A stretch of 10,468 nucleotides of DNA from an uncultured Eubacteriales bacterium (GTDB lineage: Bacteria > Bacillota > Clostridia > Lachnospirales > Bianqueaceae). The notes beneath the pieces are model-generated. The model saw only the letters and a program-made list of their open reading frames with translations. It searched no databases and was not told the origin of the DNA. Of the stretch, positions 1 through 6,667 are shown in pieces (the first letter of the stretch is position 1; each line of letters starts with the position of its first letter). The DNA lies in NCBI GenBank assembly GCA_900322165.1, contig ONYR01000170.1, forward strand, positions 1-10,468. The letters run 5' to 3'. The translations under genes and the position numbers were made by a program.

Positions 1-114
1 CATCAGACTGAAGACCCTGTTTTCGAGGATTTAGTCTGACAGGTGTCTGTAATTCGAGTGCACTCATCAGACTAATGCCCTTGATTTTGAGTGTTTAGTC
101 CGAAAAGTATCCGC
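1..114. repeat. Two tandem diverged copies of a ~50-base hairpin-forming intergenic repeat
   Basis: Bases 1-50 and 65-114 align without gaps at 36 of 50 positions, a period of 64. Both copies start CATCAGACT and carry TTTAGTC about 30 bases in. The ends of each copy are inverted: 3-11 pairs with 31-39, and 67-75 with 95-103, each a 9-bp stem with one non-Watson-Crick position. In copy 1 that position is a G-U wobble in plus-strand RNA; in copy 2 it is a wobble in minus-strand RNA. The rest of 1-172 holds no gene that I can support. It may be a dispersed chromosomal repeat family, or part of the 3' untranslated region of the minus-strand gene that ends at 173. The first copy may extend beyond the window. 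Confidence 0.6.
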
Positions 115-130
115 GAAGCAGGGGGCGCGG
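111..130 (-). terminator. Weak hairpin downstream of the MBL-GNAT gene
   Basis: CCGCG (111-115) and CGCGG (126-130) form a 5-bp GC stem with a 10-base loop, about 43 bases past the stop codon of the minus-strand gene ending at 173. On the minus strand it is followed by ATACTTTTC rather than a clean T run, so this is at best a weak terminator. No better candidate was seen in 1-172. Confidence 0.2.
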
Positions 131-172
131 TAGATTTAGGGAAGAATCAAAGACGTCGAGGCTGAAACAAGC

Positions 173-1564
173 TTACATCTCAAACGGATTCCCGCCGTAA
201 GTTTTGTATTCCATCCGGTTCTTGCGGAGGAGGGGGACATTCCATTCATCGAGTCCGTCATCGACAAACCCGAGGGCTTTCCAGAAGCGAGTGCGGTCTT
301 TGCCGGTACAGTTGATCTCGTGGTATTCGGCACCCTGCGACTGGGTGTAGGACTCGAGCGCCATGTAGCAGTGGTGGCCAAGACCGTCGCCGCGGAAGGG
401 CTTAAACACCCAGAAATCATAGAGAAAGCATTCACCGGAATCTTCTGAAATGCTGTAGGAAGCGGCTCCGATGCGTTTGCCGTCTCGAATCATGTAGACA
501 AGGTGATGACGATCGTGAGTGGAAGACATGTGCTTAAGAATCTCGAAGCGGTATTTGTTGCTGCGGAAGTATTCAATGTCTTCCGGATCAGAGATGATGT
601 CATCTTCGACAAGGTACCGTATATGCAGCGGCCAATACTCATCCGACCGCTCCGGCGGGATCTCTTCGAAGGTGATCGGAGGCAGACGGTCGAATTCTTC
701 GAAGGAGAGATCGCCGTTTGCACCGATCGTGAAGCAGTAGCCGCAGACATCTGAGACAAGCAGCTGAGTTTCAGGGGTGGCCGCAAGGAGAAGGTCTCGG
801 TTGGCCTTCATCTGGCCGTTGACGGTCGCGGTGAAGTTGGTAGCGACACAGTAGCGGGGCTGCAGGATCGAAAGAAAGCGATCGCTCAGCACGTTTCCGC
901 AGCAGTGGTGGGGAACCTTGAGAAGGTCGATGCGGTGATTGATCTCGCAGGCGTACCGGGTGTTCTGGCAGCTGTACCTTTCGTATTCAAGCGGCTCGTT
1001 GCACGCATCTCCGCCGAGATAGATGTGGGTCCCGTTAACGTTGGCGTAGAGAACGACACTGTTGGTGTTTTCACCGAAGCGGATCTGGTGATAGTAAGGG
1101 GAAAACGGATCCAGATACATGATGCGGATCGCATCGGGCTCGCCAAAAAGCTGGAAATTAAATTCACCGAGCCGGACATGACCGACGGTCCCGTCAAGCA
1201 CCACGAGACGAGAATGATAGCGCGCAAGGGCGCACATCCTCTCGCAGTTTTCCATTTCCCGTGCGTTAAACTCGTCCGAGGCACTGTGACCGCTGCCATC
1301 AGTGATGTTGAGCCCGCTGAACTTCTTCATGTAGACGGTCCCGACCGGATAGGTCTGCAGGAGGGCAGGGAGGCTGCCATAGTGGTCCTTGTGGAAATGC
1401 GTGATGAGGATGAACTCAAGACGCTCCACGCCGAGGCGGTCGAGATAGTCTTTGATGCGAGGAAACGCACGCGCAAAGCCGGTGTCGATGAGGCCGTAAA
1501 GGCCGTTCGATTCGACTAAAATGATGTCGCTCCAGACAGCGCGGAGAAAGTGAAGCTTGTTCAT
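173..1564 (-). CDS. Metallo-beta-lactamase-fold hydrolase fused to a GNAT acetyltransferase domain
   Basis: This 463-residue protein has no signal peptide or membrane segment and is presumably cytoplasmic. The N-terminal part is a metallo-beta-lactamase fold: the metal-binding HxHxDH motif is seen as THFHKDH (residues 55-61). Further likely ligands are Asp186 in YLGGDA and His219/His220 in KVPHHC. The NTNSVVLY stretch (about 167-173) is reminiscent of the ComEC/Rec2-like branch. The C-terminal part, about 310-450, is a GNAT acyltransferase: the acetyl-CoA loop RGDGLG (391-396) fits R/Q-x-x-G-x-G, and FWKALGF (427-433) is the usual later GNAT motif. The start at 1564 has AAAGGAG 7 bases upstream. 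The gene lies 29 bp after an ABC exporter gene, but a terminator hairpin separates them, so expression is probably by read-through or from an internal promoter. The substrate of neither domain can be read from the sequence; a co-substrate role with the exporter is possible but unproven. Confidence 0.85.
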   Translation of the reverse strand: MNKLHFLRAVWSDIILVESNGLYGLIDTGFARAFPRIKDYLDRLGVERLEFILITHFHKDHYGSLPALLQTYPVGTVYMKKFSGLNITDGSGHSASDEFNAREMENCERMCALARYHSRLVVLDGTVGHVRLGEFNFQLFGEPDAIRIMYLDPFSPYYHQIRFGENTNSVVLYANVNGTHIYLGGDACNEPLEYERYSCQNTRYACEINHRIDLLKVPHHCCGNVLSDRFLSILQPRYCVATNFTATVNGQMKANRDLLLAATPETQLLVSDVCGYCFTIGANGDLSFEEFDRLPPITFEEIPPERSDEYWPLHIRYLVEDDIISDPEDIEYFRSNKYRFEILKHMSSTHDRHHLVYMIRDGKRIGAASYSISEDSGECFLYDFWVFKPFRGDGLGHHCYMALESYTQSQGAEYHEINCTGKDRTRFWKALGFVDDGLDEWNVPLLRKNRMEYKTYGGNPFEM

Positions 1565-1577
1565 GAAGATCTCCTTT

Positions 1578-1605
1578 AAAGAAAAGCCGCTCCTTACGAA
1601 GCGGC
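1578..1605 (-). terminator. Intrinsic terminator between the ABC genes and the MBL-GNAT gene, with the ABC stop codon in its loop
   Basis: On the minus strand, GCCGCTTC (1605-1598) pairs with GGAGCGGC (1593-1586), an 8-bp stem with one T-G pair, closed by a GTAA loop (a GNRA-type tetraloop). TTTTCTTT follows at 1585-1578. The TAA of the loop (1596-1594) is the stop codon of the upstream ABC gene, and the T run abuts the AAAGGAG ribosome binding site of the next gene. A terminating ribosome would cover the hairpin, so translation of the ABC gene may favour read-through. Confidence 0.7.
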
Positions 1606-3351
1606 AAACTGAGAATTGTACAGAGTCGTGTAGAAGCCGCCCTTTGCGAGCAGCTCTTCGTGGGTGCCGGTCTCGACGATGTGCCCGTCACGCATGACAA
1701 GGATCTTGTCCGCGGTGCGGATCGTGGAGAGGCGGTGCGCGACGATGAACGAGGTGCGGCCCTGGCTCATGCGGTCGAACGCATGCTGAATGTGCATTTC
1801 GGTGCGGGTATCGATCGAGCTTGTCGCTTCGTCGAGGATCAGGATCGGCGGGAGCGCGAGCATGACGCGCGCGATGCACAGCAGCTGGCGCTGGCCTTCG
1901 GAGAGGTCGCTGTCGTTGTGAAGGATCGTGTCGTAACCGTTTGGCAGACGCTTGATAAAACTGTGCGCGTGCGCCTGTTTGGCGGCCGCGATGATTTCAT
2001 CATCGCTGGCGTCAGGCTTGCCGATCGCGATGTTGTCGCGCACGGAAGCTTCGCGGATCCAGGTATCTTGCAGAACCATCCCGTAGCCTTTGCGCAGACC
2101 GTTTCGGGTCATGTCGTAGATACTGGTGTCTTCCACACGGATATCGCCGGAGTTGACATCATAGAAGCGCATTAAGAGGTTGATGAGGGTCGTCTTGCCG
2201 CAGCCGGTCGGTCCGACGATCGCGATCTTCTGGCCCGGCTCGACATTCAGGGAGAAGTCCTCAATGAGCTTGCGCTCAGGGACGTAGGAGAAATACACGT
2301 GCTCAAGGTCGACCTTGCCGGTGAAGGTTTCGGGATCTTTGGGCGTTTCGGTTTCAGGCTTTTCGGGCTCCATCTCGATCAGCTCAAGCAGACGTCCCGC
2401 ACAGGCGATCGCGTTCTGCAGCTCGGTGATGACGCCGGAGATCTCGTTGAACGGCTTGGTGTACTGGTTTGCGTAGCTCAGCGCACTCGAGAGCTGACCG
2501 ACTGAGATGCGACTCCGGATGACAAGGATCGCACCGCAGACGGCTGCGACCGCATAGACAAGACTGTTGACGAAACGCGTGCAGGGGTTGGTCAGAGAGC
2601 TGTAGTAGGTTGCGCGCAGGGTGGTTTTCGCGAGATTATCGTTGATCTCATCGAAACGCTTCTGCACCGCGTCCTGATGGCCGTAAGCCTGAACGACCTT
2701 CTGTCCCGCGATCATCTCATCGATCAGCGCGGTCTGGTTTCCGCGGATCACGCTCTGCGCTTTGAAGTGCGAGTAGCTGCGGGAGGCGATGAAGCGGGCG
2801 ACAAACAGGGAGATCGGGGTCAGAACCAGGACCAGAAGGGCCAGAATATAGTTGATACTGAACAAGAATCCGAGCGTACCGACGATCATCAAAACGCCGG
2901 AGAACAGCTGCGTAAAGCCCATCAGCAGGCCGTCGGCAAATTGGTCGGCGTCCGCGATCATGCGCGAGACAAGATCGCCCGACGGATGCGCGTCGAGGTA
3001 GGAGAGCGGGAGAGACTGGATCTTGCGGAAAGCCTCCGCACGCAGATCCTTGACAACGTGGAATGTGATCCGATTGTTGATGACGTTCTGGGTCCACTGA
3101 GCCAGCGAGGTCAGGAGCGTGCAGATGCCCATGACAATGAGGATGCGGATCAGTCCGTCAAAGCGGACCGCGCCTTTGCCGATGATCTGGTCGATCGCAC
3201 GTCCCTGCAGGATCGGCAGGTAGAGCGTGAAGGCGCAGATAAACGCGGCAAGGATGATCGAGAAAATAACAAGACCGATGTAACGGTGAATGTAGCGGAG
3301 GACCTTGCGGAGGATCTCGCGCTGGCTGCCGGATTTGGACTGCTTAGGCAT
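1594..3351 (-). CDS. ABC exporter half-transporter, second subunit (TMD-NBD), consensus catalytic residues
   Basis: This 585-residue type IV ABC exporter subunit has about six membrane helices in residues 20-320 followed by an ATPase domain. Walker A is GPTGCGKTT (380-388), Walker B ILILDE has the catalytic Glu508, and the switch His539 lies in IVAHR. The signature is LSEGQ (483-487), deviating from LSGGQ. That pattern fits the consensus-site member of a heterodimer such as TM287/288 or LmrCD, paired with the upstream gene. It probably exports a drug, lipid or peptide; the substrate is unknown. The start at 3351 is chosen over an upstream in-frame ATG at 3399 because AAGGAGG sits 9 bases before it. 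It overlaps the upstream gene by 8 bp, indicating translational coupling. Confidence 0.93.
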   Translation of the reverse strand: MPKQSKSGSQREILRKVLRYIHRYIGLVIFSIILAAFICAFTLYLPILQGRAIDQIIGKGAVRFDGLIRILIVMGICTLLTSLAQWTQNVINNRITFHVVKDLRAEAFRKIQSLPLSYLDAHPSGDLVSRMIADADQFADGLLMGFTQLFSGVLMIVGTLGFLFSINYILALLVLVLTPISLFVARFIASRSYSHFKAQSVIRGNQTALIDEMIAGQKVVQAYGHQDAVQKRFDEINDNLAKTTLRATYYSSLTNPCTRFVNSLVYAVAAVCGAILVIRSRISVGQLSSALSYANQYTKPFNEISGVITELQNAIACAGRLLELIEMEPEKPETETPKDPETFTGKVDLEHVYFSYVPERKLIEDFSLNVEPGQKIAIVGPTGCGKTTLINLLMRFYDVNSGDIRVEDTSIYDMTRNGLRKGYGMVLQDTWIREASVRDNIAIGKPDASDDEIIAAAKQAHAHSFIKRLPNGYDTILHNDSDLSEGQRQLLCIARVMLALPPILILDEATSSIDTRTEMHIQHAFDRMSQGRTSFIVAHRLSTIRTADKILVMRDGHIVETGTHEELLAKGGFYTTLYNSQFAAS

Positions 3352-5074
3352 TGACGGGTTCCTCCTTGTACTGAGATTTGTAGATTTCACGGTAGACATC
3401 GCAGGTCTTCATCAGCTCATCATGCGGCGCGTCACCGACAAGCTCGCCGGTTTCGGAAAGCACGAGAATATGGTCCGCGTGGCGGATCGAGGAGATGCGC
3501 TGTGAAACAATGAAGGTCGTGTGCGGGTAGGGCAGGTTCTTGATCGCCTGACGAAGCTTCGCGTCGGTCGCGAAATCGAGCGCGGAAGAGCTGTCGTCGA
3601 GGATCAGGATCGCAGGCTTGCGGACGAGCGCGCGGGCAATGCCGAGGCGCTGTTTCTGGCCTCCGGAGAGGTTGCGGCCGCCTTGCTCCACGATCTCATC
3701 GAGACCGTCTTCCTTCCCGCGGACAAATTCCGCAGCCTGGGAAAGCTCGAGCGCCTCCCAGATCTCTTCATCCGTCGCGGTTTCGTTACTGTACTGCATG
3801 TTTTCGCGGATCGTGCCGGCGAAAAGAACGGCTTTCTGCATGACCGGGCCGATGTGCGAGCGAAGATCCGACTCGGTAAAGCTGCGGACATCATGGCCGC
3901 TGACCTTGACCGAGCCTTCGGTCGCGTCGTAGAAGCGCGGAATGAGGCTCACAAGCGTGGATTTACCGCTGCCGGTACCGCCGATGACACCGATGGTCTC
4001 GCCGGATCTAGCCGTAAAGGAAACATCCGTGAGCGAAGGCGCGCCGGCTCCCTGATAGGTGAAGGTGACATGGTCGAAGGTGACGGAACCGTCTTCAAAC
4101 GGAGCTTCCGAGGTTTCGGGGTAGGCCATGTCGGAGGGAGTATCAATGATCTTGGAGACACGCGAAGCGCTTGCAATCGACTTCGTGATCGTGACAATGA
4201 GGTTTGCGAGCTTGACAAGCTCAACAAGGATCTGCGCCATGTAGTTGAGAAGCGCTACGACCTGGCCCTGCGTCAGGTTTCCGATATTGACGCGGATCGC
4301 GCCAACGTAGAGGAGAACGGCCGTCGCAAGGTTGATGAGGAGGAACGTCAGCGGGTTGGTGAGCGCGGAGAAACGACCGACGATCACATTCGCCGCAGTC
4401 AGCGCGTTGTTGCGCTCATCAAATTCCTCCGTCTCATGCTGCTGAAGGTTGAACGCACGCAGCACGCGTACACCGGTGAGGTTCTCGCGGGAGATGCCGA
4501 CGACCTTGTCAAGCTTTCCCTGTACCTTGCGGTAGAGGGGAATCGTGATCCACATGATGCCGTAGACAACGATCGCCAGCAGCGGCACGATGAGAAGGAA
4601 GATCCAGGCAGAACCCGGGTCGACCTGATAGGCCATGATGACCGAACCGAAGACGATGAACGGGCTGCGAAGCAGCAGGCGCAGCGTCATGTTGATGCCG
4701 GTCTGGGTCTGGTTGATATCGCTTGTCAGACGCGTGATGAGCGTGCTCTGGCCGAGCGTGTCCGCAGACTGGAACGACAGATGCTGAATGTGCTTGAAGG
4801 TGACGCTTCGGATCTTGCTGGAGAAGCCGACCGCGGCCTTTGCGGAGAACCACTGCGCGATCATCGCGATAATGAGGCCGAGCGCGGCAAGGCCGAGAAG
4901 CTCGAGACCGATCGTGATGATGACAGACGTGCTTTTGGTACCGATGCCTTCATCGATCAGCCGCGCAATCAGAAGCGGCACGAACAGGTCGACAAGCGCC
5001 TCGGTACATTTTAAAAGCGGTGCGATGACGCATTCTTTTCGGTATGGTTTCAGATAGGGCAGAAGATTTTTCAT
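3344..5074 (-). CDS. ABC exporter half-transporter, first subunit (TMD-NBD), degenerate ATP site
   Basis: This 576-residue ABC exporter subunit has about six membrane helices in residues 15-300 and a C-terminal ATPase domain. Walker A is GGTGSGKST (365-373), the signature is a canonical LSGGQ (469-473), and the Q-loop Gln is near 413. Two catalytic positions are altered: Walker B reads ILILDD, so the catalytic Glu is Asp494, and the switch His is Gln525 in IVSQR. This is the signature of the degenerate-site subunit of heterodimeric exporters. Its partner is the overlapping next gene, whose signature motif is the altered one; together they would make one consensus and one degenerate ATP site. 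The start at 5074 is preceded by GGGAG. Upstream in-frame ATGs at 5128 and 5212 lie on or before the promoter, so would not be in the transcript. The substrate is unknown. Confidence 0.93.
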   Translation of the reverse strand: MKNLLPYLKPYRKECVIAPLLKCTEALVDLFVPLLIARLIDEGIGTKSTSVIITIGLELLGLAALGLIIAMIAQWFSAKAAVGFSSKIRSVTFKHIQHLSFQSADTLGQSTLITRLTSDINQTQTGINMTLRLLLRSPFIVFGSVIMAYQVDPGSAWIFLLIVPLLAIVVYGIMWITIPLYRKVQGKLDKVVGISRENLTGVRVLRAFNLQQHETEEFDERNNALTAANVIVGRFSALTNPLTFLLINLATAVLLYVGAIRVNIGNLTQGQVVALLNYMAQILVELVKLANLIVTITKSIASASRVSKIIDTPSDMAYPETSEAPFEDGSVTFDHVTFTYQGAGAPSLTDVSFTARSGETIGVIGGTGSGKSTLVSLIPRFYDATEGSVKVSGHDVRSFTESDLRSHIGPVMQKAVLFAGTIRENMQYSNETATDEEIWEALELSQAAEFVRGKEDGLDEIVEQGGRNLSGGQKQRLGIARALVRKPAILILDDSSSALDFATDAKLRQAIKNLPYPHTTFIVSQRISSIRHADHILVLSETGELVGDAPHDELMKTCDVYREIYKSQYKEEPVNA

Positions 5075-5126
5075 TATGTCTCCCAGTAAAACAGAAGGAT
5101 CGAGACGATCCGGTGAATGTCTCTTC

Positions 5127-5155
5127 ATTATAATGGAGAAACCGTGCTTTTTCAA
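5127..5155 (-). promoter_or_regulatory. Sigma-A promoter of the ABC exporter operon
   Basis: On the minus strand, TTGAAA (5155-5150) and TATAAT (5132-5127) are separated by exactly 17 bp. Transcription should start near 5120, giving a leader of about 46 bases before the ATG at 5074. No riboswitch-sized leader is present. Confidence 0.8.
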
Positions 5156-5205
5156 CGGAGAAAAGGAAACAGCTTGCCTGAAGGCGCATCTTTGCGGGAA
5201 ACCGC

Positions 5206-5234
5206 TTGACACGGTTTTGGTGCTCTCATATACT
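5206..5234 (+). promoter_or_regulatory. Sigma-A promoter of cysK
   Basis: A consensus TTGACA (5206-5211) and TATACT (5229-5234) are 17 bp apart. The start is predicted near 5241, leaving a leader of only about 25 bases. That is too short for a T-box or S-box riboswitch, so control, if any, should be at the DNA level. Confidence 0.8.
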
Positions 5235-5249
5235 TGAGTGAATCACTCA
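5235..5249. promoter_or_regulatory. Candidate operator: perfect palindrome on the cysK transcription start
   Basis: TGAGTGAATCACTCA is a perfect inverted repeat with 7-bp arms around one central base. It begins directly after the -10 box, covers the predicted start site, and ends just before the GAGGAGG ribosome binding site at 5251-5257. Its position is typical for a repressor. It could be bound by a TetR-, Rrf2- (CymR-like) or similar dimeric regulator; no regulator gene is in the window, so the family is not assigned. Confidence 0.55.
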
Positions 5250-5265
5250 TGAGGAGGAAATCACC

Positions 5266-6192
5266 ATGCGTTTATATAAAAGTGTCGAAGAATTGATCGG
5301 AGGGACTCCGCTGATGGAGCTGTGCAATCTGGAACGATCGGAAGGCCTTGAGGCGAGGATCGCGGCAAAGTTGGAATATCTGAACCCGGCGGGCTCAGCG
5401 AAGGACCGTGTCGCGAAGGCCATGATCGAGGACGCGGAGGCGAAGGGAAAGCTGAAAAAAGGTTCAGTCATCATTGAGCCGACCTCCGGAAACACGGGCA
5501 TCGGCCTTGCGTGCGTAGCGGCTGCGAGAGGCTACAAGGCGATCATTGTCATGCCCGATACGATGAGCGTCGAGCGCATCATGACCATGAAGGCCTACGG
5601 GGCCGAGGTGGTTCTGACCGATGGCAAGAAGGGCATGCAGGGCTCGATCGACAAGGCGGAGGAACTCGCGAAGGAGATTCCGAACGCGATCATCGCGGGG
5701 CAGTTTGTCAACCCGGCCAATCCGATGGCGCACGAGAAAACGACCGGCCCGGAGATCTGGGAGGACACAGACGGAAAGGTCGATATCTTTGTCGCCGGTG
5801 TCGGCACGGGCGGAACGATCACGGGTGTCGGACATTACCTGAAACAGCAGAATCCGAATGTCAAGGTCGTTGCGGTGGAGCCTGCCTCATCCCCGCTGCT
5901 TTCCGAGGGAAAGAGCGGCCCACACGGACTGCAGGGCATCGGGGCGAACTTTGTGCCCGCGGTGCTTGATCGAAACGTTTATGATGAGATCATCACCGTG
6001 ACCGAAGAGGAAGCCTACGAATACGGCCGCAAGATGGGCGCTCAGGAGGGTATTCTTGTCGGCATTTCGTCCGGCGCTGCGCTCAAGGCCGGCGTGGAGA
6101 TGGCAAAGCGCCCGGAGAATAAGGGAAAGCTGATCGTTGTTTTGCTTCCGGACACCGGAGACCGATATCTTTCAACCCCTCTTTTCTCTTGA
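5266..6192 (+). CDS. cysK: Cysteine synthase A (O-acetylserine sulfhydrylase)
   Basis: This cytoplasmic PLP enzyme makes L-cysteine from O-acetyl-L-serine and sulfide. At 308 residues it has the usual CysK length. The PLP lysine is Lys46 in NPAGSAKDR (family consensus NPxxSxKDR). The substrate loop TSGNTG is at 73-78, the phosphate-binding GTGGT at 180-184, the conserved GISSGAA at 266-272, and the typical C-terminal PDTGDRYLST is present. The start is fixed by GAGGAGG 8 bases upstream. The gene is divergent from the ABC operon, with its own promoter and a palindromic operator candidate. No terminator follows it; the promoter of the next operon overlaps its stop codon, so some read-through into the c-di-AMP genes is likely. 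No serine acetyltransferase (cysE) is adjacent. Confidence 0.95.
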   Translation: MRLYKSVEELIGGTPLMELCNLERSEGLEARIAAKLEYLNPAGSAKDRVAKAMIEDAEAKGKLKKGSVIIEPTSGNTGIGLACVAAARGYKAIIVMPDTMSVERIMTMKAYGAEVVLTDGKKGMQGSIDKAEELAKEIPNAIIAGQFVNPANPMAHEKTTGPEIWEDTDGKVDIFVAGVGTGGTITGVGHYLKQQNPNVKVVAVEPASSPLLSEGKSGPHGLQGIGANFVPAVLDRNVYDEIITVTEEEAYEYGRKMGAQEGILVGISSGAALKAGVEMAKRPENKGKLIVVLLPDTGDRYLSTPLFS

Positions 6193-6217
6193 TAGAAGTG
6201 TCTATGTGTGGTACAAT
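6189..6217 (+). promoter_or_regulatory. Sigma-A promoter of the membrane protein-cdaA-cdaR operon, overlapping the cysK stop
   Basis: TTGATA (6189-6194) and TACAAT (6212-6217) are 17 bp apart, and the -35 box shares bases with the cysK TGA stop at 6190-6192. Transcription should start near 6224, about 38 bases before the ATG at 6262. Confidence 0.75.
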
Positions 6218-6261
6218 GGTGTGTAACATCTTTGTCCGTGAATACATATGAGGTGAGATAC

Positions 6262-6642
6262 ATGATCAGTACCGAAAAAATCCGTCTGATGACGCAGGCT
6301 GCCTCCTACGAAGCCAAGCAGGAGCGGAGAGACGCGTTCGCGAGACGGTACTATAAACAGGATTATGTCGATAAGGAAGGGCTCAAAGCCCGCGTTTTTG
6401 CAACGATCTTCTTCCTTATGTTCTGGGGATACCGCGCGGTTGAGATCTTTTACATTGAACATGCCAACCTGCTGACCTACGATTATACCGGCCTTGTGAT
6501 CCGTATTCTGGTCGAATATATTTTGCTGCTCATCGTTGTGACCGCGATCGTCGGAGTGGTGCATTCGCGCCGGTTCGATAAGGCGAAAGCGCGGCTTGAT
6601 GAGTATTACGATGTGTTGGATCAGATCGACAGCTATCAATAA
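6262..6642 (+). CDS. Small two-helix membrane protein of unknown function, first gene of the cdaA-cdaR operon
   Basis: I do not recognise this 126-residue protein. It has a charged, basic N-terminal region (residues 1-43, with ERRDAFARRYYK), a membrane helix at about 44-62, a short outer loop, a second helix at about 78-100 (LVEYILLLIVVTAIVGVV), and a charged C-terminal tail ending DQIDSYQ. By the positive-inside rule both termini should face the cytoplasm. The start at 6262 is chosen because GAGGTGA lies 5 bases upstream. A longer in-frame start at 6208 falls inside the promoter spacer and would not be transcribed. It is followed after 25 bp by another membrane protein gene on the same strand, then by cdaA and cdaR, with no terminator between. 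The product may belong to a membrane complex with its neighbours; that is inferred from gene order only. Confidence 0.8.
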   Translation: MISTEKIRLMTQAASYEAKQERRDAFARRYYKQDYVDKEGLKARVFATIFFLMFWGYRAVEIFYIEHANLLTYDYTGLVIRILVEYILLLIVVTAIVGVVHSRRFDKAKARLDEYYDVLDQIDSYQ

Positions 6643-6667
6643 AAAAGCGAAGGTGAGCGTTTAAAGA

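Noticed and set aside
1..114. CRISPR array
   Set aside because: The two units are only 36/50 identical, there are just two, and there is no constant repeat with variable spacer structure.
3521..5014. A 497-codon open frame on the plus strand opposite the first ABC gene, and a 225-codon one at 2677-3354
   Set aside because: Both lie wholly antisense to clear ABC exporter genes, have Arg/Asp/Glu-rich compositions typical of reverse-strand reading in GC-rich DNA, and show no domain motif. They are shadows.
5102..5123. GAGAC...GTCTC inverted repeat in the leader of the ABC operon
   Set aside because: Only 5-bp arms with a 12-base spacer, no T run and no operator-like position; likely by chance.
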